Origin: Ipomoea triloba | Taxonomy: Eukaryota; Streptophyta; Magnoliopsida; Solanales; Convolvulaceae | NCBI RefSeq assembly: GCF_003576645.1 | Contig: NC_044927.1 | Coordinates: 10,978,066 to 11,042,065, forward strand | Length of the DNA stretch: 64,000 bases | Direction: 5' to 3' | Shown: piece by piece, positions 43,276-54,714 of the stretch | How positions within the stretch are numbered: position 1 is the first letter of the stretch | Layout of the letters: each line of letters begins with the position of its first letter | The notes under the pieces: model-generated | Told to the model about the DNA's origin: nothing | The model's input: the letters and a program-made list of their open reading frames with translations, nothing else | Databases searched by the model: none | Position numbers and translations under genes: made by a program

Positions 43276-44520
43276 ATGACGACCACAAGGATAGAGAATC
43301 AAATGGAGACGTTAGAGAAGAACCAGGAGACATTACAAACGAACCAAGAGGTGATCCGTGCTGAATTAGCCACTTTGAACGATCAAATGGCTAAGATTTC
43401 TGACCTCCTCGCTCTCTCCCTCCAAAGCAAAGGGCACGGCGATGCCAGTGCATCATCAATAGCAGTCCCAACAGAAGATTCCACTCCCCCATCCGTTCCA
43501 AGAGTGGATTCCAATCCGCCATCAGAACGCCGGTCTCAACCAGACAACACTATATTTCCTACAAGTAGTATGGAACTTCCTACCTTTGATGGTGTAGACC
43601 CGATTGGATGGTTGGCCAGAGTTGAGCAATACTTCGCCATACATCACACCCGGGAGGATCTGAAGGTTCCGATAGCCTTTATCAGTATGCAAGGACCGGC
43701 TCTACATTGGCTCCGGTGGCTACAACAACAAAATCCTACTCTAACATGGTCTCAGTTTACTCGGGACATGTTAGAAGAGTTTGGTGAAGACCTACCTGGT
43801 CCACTGTTTGAGCAGCTTGCGGCTCTTCGCCAGATGGGAACGGTTGATGACTATATCGCTAGGTTTCGTACTCGGATTGCCCAAACCACGGGACTTGCGA
43901 CTCACATTCAGCTAGGACTGTTTCTGAATGGCTTGAAGCCTGCCATTCGGGTGCGGCTCCGACCGAATGATGTGACAGACCTCCGAACAACGATGCGTGT
44001 CGCTCGCGCTACAGAACGAGAAATTGAATTTCTCTCCACAGGCCGGCTCCTTGGACGCAATCTGCAAGAAGAAAATGCAGCGCTCCAAATAATTCCTTCA
44101 CATAATGGGTCTACTTGGTCTAACGGGCCTGGGAAGAATTACCAAACCGATTCTTTTTCAAAAATTTCACAGCCCAAACCCATTCCAACCCAGTCTCAAT
44201 TCTCTGGTAGCAATCAAACATCTTCCTTCTCTTCCCAAACACAATCTGCATTTCCTGCTACCCAGTCTTCAGTACGCAATTCCGGCACGTCAACGTCACG
44301 AGCTCTGGCACGACATTATTCTAACAAAGAGTACCTGGACATGCGCGCCAAAGGACTTTGTTTCCGTTGTCAGCAACTGTACAATCCACTTCATGTGTGC
44401 CCGAATAAATCCTTGCAAACTCTAATTGCAGTAGAGGATGACGAGGATGAAACAAGCTACGAGCCTGGTGTAATTGACCAAATCGACACCGGACAACATA
44501 AGGCAGTCTTTCCACTCTAG
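43276..44520 (+). CDS. Intact gag polyprotein of the gag-only element
   Basis: 414 codons from ATG 43276. The N-terminus is coiled-coil-like (ENQMETLEKNQETLQ). The retrotransposon gag domain is at about residues 95-245 (MELPTFDGVDPIGWLARVEQYF, ALHWLRWLQ, VDDYIARFRTRI, LFLNGLKP). A Ser/Gln-rich linker follows. The zinc knuckle is near residues 366-381, CFRCQQLYNPLHVC, CX2CX7HXC, as in gag of Ty3/gypsy elements. It stops 36 bp before the 3' LTR; a purine-rich ggtgggtggcaa lies between. It would bind RNA and form particles for packaging its own transcript. Confidence 0.9.
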   Translation: MTTTRIENQMETLEKNQETLQTNQEVIRAELATLNDQMAKISDLLALSLQSKGHGDASASSIAVPTEDSTPPSVPRVDSNPPSERRSQPDNTIFPTSSMELPTFDGVDPIGWLARVEQYFAIHHTREDLKVPIAFISMQGPALHWLRWLQQQNPTLTWSQFTRDMLEEFGEDLPGPLFEQLAALRQMGTVDDYIARFRTRIAQTTGLATHIQLGLFLNGLKPAIRVRLRPNDVTDLRTTMRVARATEREIEFLSTGRLLGRNLQEENAALQIIPSHNGSTWSNGPGKNYQTDSFSKISQPKPIPTQSQFSGSNQTSSFSSQTQSAFPATQSSVRNSGTSTSRALARHYSNKEYLDMRAKGLCFRCQQLYNPLHVCPNKSLQTLIAVEDDEDETSYEPGVIDQIDTGQHKAVFPL

Positions 44521-44556
44521 CCTTGGGGACAAGGCTGTTTCTTTGGTGGGTGGCAA

Positions 44557-44903
44557 TGATACACACCCAAAATCAGGCAAATCAGAATACATAAGGAAAG
44601 ACTTAACGCAAGGGATTTGACAAGAATAAAATCAAAAGCAGAATCATATCAACAATATCTCCTTTTCCATAATTATTTATTTCCTAGCACTATAAATTAG
44701 AACCTCTAGATGAGAGTAAATCATCCAATCTTTATCCTTAGTCTTTAAGCTTTAGAAGCTGGGCAAGAGCCTAAAACTCTTGTGGGGCAAGAGCCTAAAA
44801 CTCTTGTTTGGGAAAGTCTTGTGACTTCCTGTTTCTCTTCTCTTTTTTTTTTTTTTTTTAATTTCCAGTCAATAAAATTGCGTCCTTGTTCTTATCTCTA
44901 ACA
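44557..44903 (+). repeat. 3' LTR of the gag-only element
   Basis: 347 bp, nearly identical to 42897-43253. It lacks the duplicated 'aaggaaaggctt' 12-mer. Confidence 0.92.
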
Positions 44904-44908
44904 TATCC

Positions 44909-45396
44909 TTGCTTGAATTCGAGCAAATAATTGTCCAATTACCCGTGCATTGTTTGGATAAAAAATTTTATTATATATTTACATAATATAATTAAAGATG
45001 AAATTATAAACAATTTTTTTTTGAACAAAATTATAAACAATTCTAATATTTGAAAGTGTGCATTTATTTGATTATAAGTTTAGTGCAAAAGTATAACTCA
45101 ATTAATTCAATAACATATGACTCGTTTGTCTACAAGTATCCTAAAAAAATATGTGACGATTATAGCTTCTGTCTCCTAGTTCTCTGAATTTGTTATTGAT
45201 TATTTGTGTCATGTTGCTCCCTTTCTTGACCCCTTGGAGCAGTTGAGGATCAATGCTATTACTCAAGGTAACAGTATTGAAACTCCAAAAGCTTTATTTA
45301 GATATTCTGCACCTAAAAAGATATACTTTTTCTGCAGTCTTTCATTAATTAGTTGTTTATTCATTGCATTCAAATATTTTTACTCGCCTTTGGTTG
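44909..45396. other. Spacer with a possible exon scrap
   Basis: Mostly AT-rich. 45190-45270 can be read as HVAPFLDPLEQLRINAITQG followed by a donor-like caaggtaac, but I cannot assign it to a gene. It is the left flank of the Athila-like insertion. Confidence 0.35.
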
Positions 45397-45401
45397 ATAT
45401 G

Positions 45402-47443
45402 TGATAAGCACTATTTTTATATTTAATTTAGATTAATTTTTATAATAAATTAATTTTATTTATTTAACATTATATTTATTTTACACTTTATTTTTATGTT
45501 TTGCAATTATATAATAATTATTTAATAATTAAGGTTAATGACTATTTTAACTAAAATTATATTACCATTATTAAATAAGAGTTGGGCTAGTGGAATTAAA
45601 GTGGGCTTATTCCTTTCTTTATTCTAATTTGTTTAATTTGGCCCAAACTTAAGCTTTTTGCTTTATGAATCGGCATGGTTGAAAAAATCGCTAGGCCCTC
45701 CCAAGGTGCTAGGGGAGCGCCTAGTGCTTAGGACGCCTAGCCGGAGATTAATCGGCGCCTAGGCGTCCGTGTATTTTTTATTTTATTTTTTATTTTTTTA
45801 AAATTTGTTTAAGTATTTTTAATTTTTTAAAGACTAATAATTATAAATCATATAATACTTTAATAGTTAATAGTAAAATATTAAATATTAACTTAAAAAA
45901 CATCTAAAGTTTGTACAATTTAGAATTATTTTGCTCAAAATGATGTTGTTTTGAGTGAAATAACCCATTAAAAAAAGAACAATAGTTAATCGACCAACTA
46001 GAAGGCCTAGTCGGTGCCTAGTCGGTTTAGTCGACGCCTAGGCGGTCAACGCCTAAGCGGCCTAGGCGGTGCTTTGGCGGCCTAGGCGGTGCTTTGGCAG
46101 CTTAGGCGGAGCTTAGGCGGCCTAGACGGTCGCCTAGCCGGCCAGCCGCCTAGACCACTATTTATTGTGATACGCTAGGCGGTCAACCAGCGCCTAGCGC
46201 CTAGGCGGGGATTAATCAGCGCCTAGACGTGATTTTTGCAACACTGTGAATCGGCAGCCCAAACCTAGAATTAACTTTATTATGCTCTTAGTTTTATTTG
46301 CTTTTGTTTTTAGTACGTAGAATAACAACAAATCTTGCGCCAACTCCACGACTGCAGCGACGAATTCGGACAGATGCTGCGACGTGCGAAGGCTTCAACG
46401 GAAACTTAGTCCACGATCCGCAAACTTCTTCCGTGAATTGCTGCCAACAAATATTTCATCCGCAACCTATGCCTCTCTTTAGAGTATAAATAGTGTGATT
46501 TGTAATGTCTGGACACACCCCTCATCATTAGCTAGTTATTTTCTTGTCTTTGCTTTGTCACGTTCCAACACATAAATACATATATACATTTTGTTTTTCT
46601 CTTTTATGAGATTAATATAAATGTATATTGTAAACACTCGTACGATGTACTGTTGAGTTCTTATTTTTCCAATTCGAGGATTATTGAAGTTTGATTCTAC
46701 AAGACCAGTAAGCTTTATTTAGCTTAAATTATTCTTTGCACTTTATTATCTATGTATCTTCTGTTATATTCATATATATGAATTATTGCTTGATTAATTG
46801 TTGCAATAGGGCCCATTGTTCAATTGTCAAGTCATTAAATTGCTAGTTAGAACCTTGAATCCGTAATTGTTTAAGTGTTCTGATGTTGGTAGCAAATAGC
46901 ACAATTTGATTATAACTGACTTTCAGTTTGTGTTATGAAGATATATAGTCTAGCTTAAATGAACCGAGCTTATGAGTTTGTTGGCTAGGATTGGTAGTCT
47001 TTCTAATTCGATCATGTTGTTAGTAAATTAAATCCTAAGAGCTTGTTTAGGGTTGTTTATTAGCTAGGGAAGTAATCAAAGAGCTTGTTTTGATTACTGA
47101 TGAAGTAAGGAAAGACAGGTTGTTAGAACTTGTTAATAACCATAACCAATCTAGTAAAGAGTAAAGTTAGTTTGGCTTGCATATCAATATATGTCTTGTT
47201 AGAATTGAACTGATATTATGCTTTGGGTTGGATACTAGTTGTCATTGACGTTTATTTGATATTTGATTTTATTTATTATTATCTATTTTATTGTTACTAT
47301 TCAAGTTTCTATACCCATTTCATTATTTATTAAATCCATTGCTAAAAATAAGTCTAACCAATCTCTGTGGATACGACCTTACTCATCGCTATTACAGTTC
47401 ATAAGTGTAAGTATTTATTATTTGTTGGTTTCGACACCCACCA
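45402..47443 (+). repeat. 5' LTR of the Athila-like element
   Basis: It begins tgataagcac and ends gacacccacca. It is 1,461 bp once the 573-bp hAT-type insert and one 8-bp target copy are removed. It lacks the Mutator-like insert found in the 3' LTR. Confidence 0.9.
45674..46246. mobile_element. hAT-type MITE of the 'gcctaggcg' family
   Basis: The 573-bp element is flanked by perfect 8-bp duplications tgaatcgg (45666-45673, 46247-46254). The 3' LTR at 52296-52303 shows the uninterrupted site. The ends are catggttgaaaaaatcgc and (inverted) cagtgttgcaaaaatcacg. The interior is dense in ggcggcctaggcgg-like words. Non-coding. Confidence 0.88.
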
Positions 47444-47449
47444 AATTTT

Positions 47450-47467
47450 TGGCGCCGTTGCCGGGGA
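47450..47467 (+). other. Primer binding site of the Athila-like element
   Basis: tggcgccgttgccgggga, 6 bp after the 5' LTR, is the primer-site sequence usual for the Athila group. Confidence 0.8.
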
Positions 47468-47491
47468 TTGGTGTCAATTAGATTTATTTTT

Positions 47492-48564
47492 ATGCCACGT
47501 TCTTCTCGTACAGGTCAATTGCAATACGATCCCGAGATTGACAAGACTGCAAAAAAGTTAAGGAAGGAGACTAGAGTGCGTAAAAACAAAGTGGTTTCTT
47601 CAACATCTGTTCAATCAACTACCACAACTGAATCAATTGCATCTTGTTTTGATTCTGAAAAAGAGCAAACAATGGCCAAAAATCAAGTAGTGGCTGAAGA
47701 ACAAAGAACTTTAAGGGAGCTTTCTACACCGAATTTGAATCAACAACCTCTTTGTATTCAACATCCTGCCTTAGAGGTTTGTTTTGAATTAAGGTCAGGT
47801 TTGATTCAACTACTCCCAACATTTCGTGGTCTTGAAAATGAAGATCCACATAAGCACCTAAAGGAGTTCCACGTGGTGTGTTCGAGCTTCAAACCGCAAA
47901 GAGTGACGGAAGATCAAATCAAACTACGTGCTTTCCCATTCTCATTAGTCGATCGAGCAAAGGACTGGTTATTTTACATTCCTTCAGGCTCAATAAACAC
48001 ATGGGATGAAATGGTAAGATTATTTCTTGAAAAGTTTTTCCCAACATCACGAGCTGCCAGCATTAGAAGGGAAATATGTGGCATCAAGCAAAGAGACACA
48101 GAGACTCTCCACGAGTACTGGGAACGCTTCAAGCAACTGTGTGCAAGTTGCCCACAACATGGAGTTTCTGAACAGCTCCTCATTCAATACTTTTATGAGG
48201 GACTGCTTCCCATAGAAAGAAAGATGATGGATGCAGCTAGTGGAGGTGCTATAGTGAACAAAACTCCTCGTGAAGCTAGAGATTTGATATCCATAATGGC
48301 TGCCAATTCACAACAATTTGGATGCAGACAGGACATACCTTCTAGAAGAGTGAATGAGGTGAACATTTCTTCCCTCGAGAATAAAGTATCTCACTTAACC
48401 ACTCTTGTTCAACAGTTAGCACTAGGAGATACACATCAGGTTAAAGCTTGTGGGATATGTGCTGCTACTAGACACCAAACAAACATGTGTCCGACACTTC
48501 AATATGATTATTGTGAGCAAGCTAATGCAATTGGAGGGTTTCCAGGCCAACCACAACGAAATTA
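47492..48564 (+). pseudogene. Athila-type gag, 5' part, interrupted by a MITE
   Basis: It starts at ATG 47492 (MPRSSRTGQLQYDPE); the frame is also open upstream, but that part is primer-site sequence. The gag domain (LLPTFRGLENEDPHKHLKEF, FPFSLVDRAKDWLFYIPSGS, FFPTSRAASIRREI, LHEYWERFKQLCASCP) is followed by a Cys-rich segment (CGICAATRHQTNMC). It runs intact to the 9-bp target site acgaaatta at 48556-48564, then hits a stop made by the inserted element. The frame continues at 49211. The insert plus one target copy is 646 bp, exactly the shift that relates the two frames. Confidence 0.88.
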
Positions 48565-49201
48565 GGCTAAAGTGTCATCTAGCACCATGAACTATATCCA
48601 ATTATTCATGCCGCACCCTAAACTTTAATATCGTATATATCGAGCCGCAAACCAAAATAAAAAATTCACCTAGAACTTTTAGCAGGTTTCCAAGTCTTCC
48701 TGCTGACATGGCGCAGGATTTCAAGTGATATGGCATTTACTTTAACCATGTAAGCATTTACATATTAAAAATATTAAAAAAAAACACAAAAAATACAAAC
48801 AAAAAAAATTAGCATTTCTATAAATTTGGAAAATTGCAAAAAATACTACACAATAAATTAGCCAAAAAAATATAAATTCTGAAAAAAAAAATTGAAACAT
48901 TGGAATTGCAAAATTGAAAAGTATACATTATGAAAATAAAGAGAATAAAATTATGGTTATTTTAATATAATAATTTTGTTTTTTTTAATTAAATTTTAAA
49001 TATGTAAACGCTTACATGGACACCATATGGTAAGGGGAAATGCCACATCAGACGCCATGTCAGCAAGAAGACCTGGAAACCTGCTAAAAGTTCTAGGTGA
49101 ACTTTTTATTTTGGTTTGCGGCTCGATATATACGATATGAAAGTTCATGGTGCGGCATGAATAATTGGATATAGTTCATGGTGCTAGATGACACTTTAGC
49201 C
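48565..49201. mobile_element. Mutator-like MITE in gag
   Basis: The 637-bp element has inverted repeats of about 165 bp beginning ggctaaagtgtcatctagca, differing at only a few positions. The 9-bp target duplications acgaaatta are perfect (48556-48564, 49202-49210). The centre is AT-rich and non-coding. Confidence 0.92.
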
Positions 49202-49210
49202 ACGAAATTA

Positions 49211-50627
49211 TGATCCCTATTCAAATACATATAACCCAGGATGGAGGGATCATCCAAATTTCAGCTACAAGCCACGTCCACAAATTCCACAATTTCAACC
49301 TAGACAACCCATTCAAGAACAACATTCATCTTCACAACAACCATCTTCTAATTCAAGTATGTCATTGGAAGATATCGTTAAGTCACTTGCCACTAACACA
49401 CAACAATTTCAACAACAAACACAACAATTTCAGCAAGAAACAAGAACAAGTATTCAACACTTAGAAAGTCAGATGAGCCAGCTAGCATCTACCGTAAGTA
49501 GATTGGAGTCTCAAGGTAAGTTGCCCTCACAAACTGTTGTAAACCCAAAGCAAAATGTGAGTGCAATTACCATGAGAAGTGGAAAAGAGCTGCCAAAACA
49601 TACTCAAGTGAGAAAAACACCCAACCAAGATGAGGAAACTGAAAAAGAGGTCCATCAACCTCAAAATGATCATAAGCCTGACAAAGAACATCCAAAGTCT
49701 TGGGTAATTCCTACTCCTTTTCCTAGTAGGTTCGCCAAATCCAAGAACGCTGAAGACGAAAAAGAAATACTTGAGACATTTCGAAAGGTTGAGGTAAATA
49801 TTCCTTTACTTGATGCTATTAAACAAATCCCTCAATATGCTAAGTTTCTCAAGGAGTTGTGCACAAACAAAAGAAAATTGAAAGGCAATGAAATGGTAAG
49901 CATGGGGGAAAATGTTTCAGCTATTTTACAAAAAAAATTGCCTCCTAAATGCAAAGATCCTGGTATGTTTACTATCCCTTGCAAAATTGGAAATGTTAAT
50001 GTTGACAGCGCAATGCTAGATCTTGGAGCTTCAATTAATGTCATGCCTCTATCTGTTTATTCATCTTTGAATGTTGGCTCCTTAAAAGAAACTAGTGTAA
50101 TTGTTCAACTTGCTGATAGATCGAATGTTTATCCTGTGGGGGTTTTAGAAAATGTTTTAGTACAAGTTGATGGATTGATTTTTCCTGCTGATTTTTATGT
50201 GTTAGATATGGAAGAAGACAATTCTCCCAATTCCTCATTGATCTTATTAGGGAGGCCATTTTTGAAAACATCTAAAACTAAAATTGATGTGCATGATGGT
50301 ATATTGACAATGGAGTTTGATGGTGACATTGTTAAATTTGATATATTTAATACTACCATGAAACATCTGAATGGCATGTCATCTATTTTTGTTGTGGATA
50401 TTTTATTGCAAGAAGATAATTGTCATTTGATTGCTGGTGATAAACCGAATGTTGCGTTGAATAGAAATCCTAACTTTGAGGATGTGTTAGGAAGAAAATG
50501 GCGTCTAGCTAAAGACGTTAAAGAAAGACGCTACTTGGGAGGCAACCCAAAGGGAGTTTATTCTACTCTTTCATTTATTTGTTTTGCATTTTTATTAATT
50601 TTTCTCTTATCTTTACATTCTATTTAA
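49211..50627 (+). pseudogene. Athila-type gag 3' part and aspartic protease
   Basis: It resumes the gag frame (YDPYSNTYNPGW, then Q-rich FQQQTQQFQQETR and AITMRSGKELP). It continues into the protease with CKIGNVNVDSAMLDLGASINVMP (active-site DLGA, as in other Athila elements) and LILLGRPFLKTSKTKIDV. The usual RT does not follow. After NPNFEDVLGRKWRLAKDVKERRYLGGNPKG, which resembles sequence normally found after pol in Athila, it ends in a hydrophobic tail and a stop at 50627. Together with 47492-48564 it would make about 829 residues. Confidence 0.85.
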
Positions 50628-52031
50628 CATTGGGGACAATGTTGAGAATAAGTGTGGGGAGGGGATATGATTATTTTCTTCTCTTCAAAATGAAAAAAAA
50701 AATCTTTCTTTTTCTACTAATATTTTTTCAAAAAAATAATATTTTTACGAAAATTCATAACATAATTGAATAATTGATCTTGCATATTATGAATATTTAA
50801 TTAGTGTTTTGTTTGATATGGTGGTGGCTAAACTAACCAAGCATGAACCTGTGAGATATTTGAGCCTTTGACTAACACTTCAGTCCGATTATTTTCCTGT
50901 GTGATATCTTCCATAGACTTGTCTCTCTAGAACTTGCCTTGATTCTCTTTAAAGCTAAGTTGATTCATGCATGATTTTTAATATGATTAAGGCTATCTTT
51001 GATTTTTAGCCTCACTAGCCAAATAGCCTGTTCATACCCTAATTATTTTCCTTTGTCAGCCACTTTGAGCCTGTCAACCGTATTTTTGTTCATATTGAAC
51101 CACACATTATAATAAGCCTCATACCTGAAATTAATTTCCTTAACCTTGCCTAGAGGACTAGGGGAGCTTTGATTGGGTAAATGATAAGGATTGAGTGTGT
51201 GGAAAGATGTTGGCAAAGTGTTTATATGAGTGAGAATAATGCAAGTGTCATTGGAGTTCTAAAAGATTTTTGGTTGGTATTTTCAAAAGAAAAAAAAAAG
51301 TAGATAATGGGAAATGAGTTGATGTAGTTGTTTCCATTTGAGGTTGTTCCTAAACTAAAGAGGGTGAAATGTATGATGGAAAGTGTCTCTCTTCTTCTAC
51401 CAAAAAAAAAAAAAAAAAAACGAAAAATAGCAGTACAAAAAAAAAAAGAGAAAAAAGAGAAAATGAAATTATCATTTTGGTTGTTATTAGTATGTCTCAT
51501 GTTGAATAAAGTATGAATAGTTTATGGTCTTATGGGATGTGATAGTTTATTTGGTTGGAGTTGAACTATCAAAATAACAAGAGAGATTGGGTTCGTTTGA
51601 TCTTTATGTTTGAGTTAGTTCATTCAATCATGCTTCTCTAGTTTTGAAGGCCTTTTGAACTACTTTTCCAAATAATTCCTATCCTTTTGTCCTAAGCCCC
51701 ATTACAACCCTGGAGAAAGTCCTTATGATTTAGTCATGCATGTTATCTTGTAGTGGAGAATGAGAAGATATGCAAGCCTATGGTAGAGCATTTCTATAGG
51801 AATTGATTTGAGTGAAATTTACAAACCCTTCAAACACTTTTGAGTGATGAGTGATATACCCGTGAGGGCTTAGTTATTTAGTTCACTCCATTTTTCAAAT
51901 AAATTGCTAGCTGAGCATTTATAATGCGTTTGAGACCAATGTTCATGAAGTGTTATGAGTTTTTATATATTTATGTTTTCTTAACTAATGTTTTTGCTTG
52001 AGGACAAGCAAATGATTAGTGTGGGGAATTT
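50628..52031 (+). other. 3' non-coding region of the Athila-like element
   Basis: About 1.4 kb with no long ORF, an A-rich tract at 51395-51470 and the polypurine tract at its end (52019-52031). No RT, integrase or envelope-like reading frame is visible. Confidence 0.75.
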
Positions 52032-54105
52032 TGATAAGCACTATTTTTATATTCAATTTAGATTAATTTTTATAATAAATTAATTTTATTTATTTAACAT
52101 TATATTTATTTTACACTTTATTTTTATGTTTTGCAATAATATAATAATTATTTAATAATTAAGGTTAATGACTATTTTAACTAAAATTATATTACCATTA
52201 TTAAATAAGAGTTGGGCTAGTGGAATTAAAGTGGGCTTATTCCTTTCTTTATTCTAATTTGTTTAATTTGGCCCAAACTTAAGCTTTTTGTTTTATGAAT
52301 CGGCAGCCCAAACCTAGAATTAACTTTATTGGCAAATTATACCGTGCACCACGGTACACATAGCAATGTGCACTACGTACGTAAACGACGTCGTTTTGAG
52401 CATTGTAAACTAATCGTTCCTTTTTTTTTTTTTAAATCACATTTCCCGTTTTGGTCGGTCTCTGTATTTATGTTAATATTCTGTGTATTCAAGGTAATCG
52501 TTCTGTGTATTTCAGACAATCATTATGTGTATTCTAAGCAACCGTTCTGTGTATTCATGTTAGTAACACATGTTGTGATGTGTTTGTGCATTCGAATGTT
52601 TATGAGGATGAATTCTGTGTATTTTGTGTCAATATTCTGTGTATTCATGTTATTAACACAGGTTGTGATGTGTTTGTGCATTCGAATGTTAGGAGGATCA
52701 GTTATGTGTATTTTGTGTCAATATTCTGTGTATTCTAGGCAAATATTATGTGTATTCTAGGCAAACATTCTGTGTATTTTAGATAATGATTATGTGTATT
52801 TTAGATAATGAATTCCCTGGAGTCATTCGCGTCGGCGTCCGCGTCCACTAACATCGAAACGACGTCGTTTCGGACCAGGGTCCACGGTGCTATGTGCACC
52901 GTGGTCCACGATATAACGATTGAACTTTATTATGCTCTTAGTTTTATTTGCTTTTGTTTTTAGTACGTAGAATAACAACAAATCTTGCGCCAACTCCACG
53001 ACTGCAGCGACGAATTCGGACAGATGCTGCGACGTGCGAAGGCTTCAACGGCAACTTAGTCCACGATCCGCAAACTTCGTCCGTGAATTGCTGCCAACAA
53101 ATATTTCATCCGCAACCTATGCCTCTCTTTAGAGTATAAATAGTGTGATTTGTAATGTCTGGACACACCCCTCATCATTAGCTATGTTATTTTCTTGTCT
53201 TTGTTTTGTCACGTTCCAACACAAAAATACATATATACATTTTGTTTTTCTCTTTTATGAGATTAATATAAATGTATATTGTAAACACTCGTACGATGTA
53301 CTGCTGAGTTCTTATTTTTCCAATTCGAGGATTATTGAAGTTTGATTCTACAAGACCAGTAAGCTTTATTTAGCCTAAATTATTCTTTGCACTTTATTAT
53401 CTATGTATCTTCTGTTATATTCATATATATGAATTATTGCTTGATTAATTGTTGCAATAGGGCCCATTGTTCAATTGTCAAATCATTAAATTGCTAGTTA
53501 GAACCTTGAATCCGTAATTGTTTAAGTGTTCTGATGTTGGTAGCAAATAGCACAATTTGATTATAACTGATTTTCAGTTTGTGTTATGAAGATATATAGT
53601 CTAGCTTAAATGAACCGAGCTTATGAGTTTGTTGGCTAGGATTGGTAGTCTTTCTAATTCGATAATGCTGTTAGTAAATTAAATCCTAAGAGCTTATTTA
53701 GGATGTTTATTAGCTAGGGAAGTAAATCAAAGAGCTTGTTTTGATTACCGACGAAGTAAGGAAAGACAGGTTGTTAGAGCTTGTTAATAACCATAACCAA
53801 TCTAGTAAAGAGTAAAGTTAGTTTGGCTTGCATATCAATATATGTCTTGTTAGAATTGAACTGATATTATGCCTTGGGTTGGATACTAGTTGCCATTGAC
53901 GTTTATTTGATATTTATTTGATATTTGATTTTATTTATTATTATCTATTTTATTGTTACTATTCAAGTTTCTATTCCCATTTCATTATTTATTAAATCCA
54001 TTGCTAAAAATAAGTCTAACCAATCTCTGTGGATACGACCTTACTCATCGCTATTACAGTTCATAAGAGTAAGTATTTATTATTTGTTGGTTTCGACACC
54101 CACCA
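52032..54105 (+). repeat. 3' LTR of the Athila-like element
   Basis: It matches 45402-47443 except that the hAT-type MITE is absent and a Mutator-like MITE is present at 52331-52922. Scattered substitutions and small indels separate the two LTRs. Confidence 0.9.
52331..52922. mobile_element. Mutator-like MITE in the 3' LTR
   Basis: 592 bp, with target duplications aactttatt (52322-52330, 52923-52931). The empty site is at 46273-46281 in the 5' LTR. The inverted ends are ggcaaattataccgtgcacc and caatcgttatatcgtggacc, followed by acggt(a/g)cacatagc. The interior has repeated 'tctgtgtattctaggcaa' words and palindromic aacgacgtcgttt near both ends. Confidence 0.9.
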
Positions 54106-54110
54106 ATAGG

Positions 54111-54714
54111 TTATGGTGTTTCCATCAACTTGTGGAGCTTGTGCTGCAAGGTGTGAATGTCGAATGTTTGTTGTCCATCTTTCCAATCATAGGGGCATGT
54201 AAGTAACATAATTACATGTCCCATGCTTGATTTCCTTTATGGCATTTGCTGTTTTGTTGGAAAACTGGTGATAACAATGTTTATCATGTTGTTTCTAATC
54301 TTTCAGGTTCGTGGTTTGGAGTTTAATGTATTTACTTCAAATCTCCTTGCTTTCGGTGTTGATGAAGGCAAGCAAAATTTTCATATGGGATATTGCAAAT
54401 ACAGTAGAACGTACCCATTATCCTCCTTTGAATGTATATAGCAACTTTAGATGTATGTAAAAAAAATAGTTTGCAAGCCTTTGTGGTAACAACTTTTATT
54501 AGAACCATGATTATATCACCCCCTGCTTCCAACATTCTGAGGACCAAAACAACTAAAAGAAAATTAAATTTAGAAAAAAAAAATATTTTTGAAACAAAGC
54601 ATTCAATTGTGCTTTAGAAATCTTTGCTAACTTATCTCCTGAACTGCTATAAATCTTTGCTAGAGGGAATCAAGTTTTCTTTTCAACTATTAAAAAAAAT
54701 CAATTTAACAAGAG
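54111..54714 (+). other. Right flank of the Athila-like element, with exon-like scraps
   Basis: 54111-54206 reads LWCFHQLVELVLQGVNVECLLSI in one frame. 54307-54384, after an acceptor-like ctttcag, reads VRGLEFNVFTSNLLAFGVDEGK. That resembles a WD40 segment of plant SEC31 (VRGLEFN...NLLASG), but it decays after this. It is probably a gene fragment. The match is from memory and short, so confidence is low. Confidence 0.3.

Larger units (their letters stand above)
42897..44903 (+). mobile_element. Gag-only LTR retrotransposon (TR-GAG type)
   Basis: This 2,007-bp element has LTRs at 42897-43253 and 44557-44903 and perfect target duplications tatcc (42892-42896, 44904-44908). It carries a single intact gag ORF and no protease, RT or integrase. 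This architecture matches terminal-repeat retrotransposons with GAG domain described in plants. The LTRs differ by a 12-bp indel, the T-run length and about five substitutions, so it is fairly young. It must use enzymes of another element. Confidence 0.92.
45402..54105 (+). mobile_element. Athila-like Ty3/gypsy derivative, gag-protease only
   Basis: The LTRs are 45402-47443 and 52032-54105. The primer site tggcgccgttgccggg follows at 47450. The polypurine tract gtgtggggaattt precedes the 3' LTR. The target duplications are atatg (45397-45401) and atagg (54106-54110), one mismatch. The interior encodes gag and protease but no RT, RNase H or integrase, although intact Athila elements exceed 10 kb. 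It is therefore a deletion derivative. Three later DNA-transposon insertions (45674, 48565, 52331) each have full target duplications. Confidence 0.9.

Noticed and set aside
52329..52760. 143-codon ORF with repeated CVFML segments
   Set aside because: It lies wholly in a Mutator-like MITE and reflects its internal 'tctgtgtattc' repeats.
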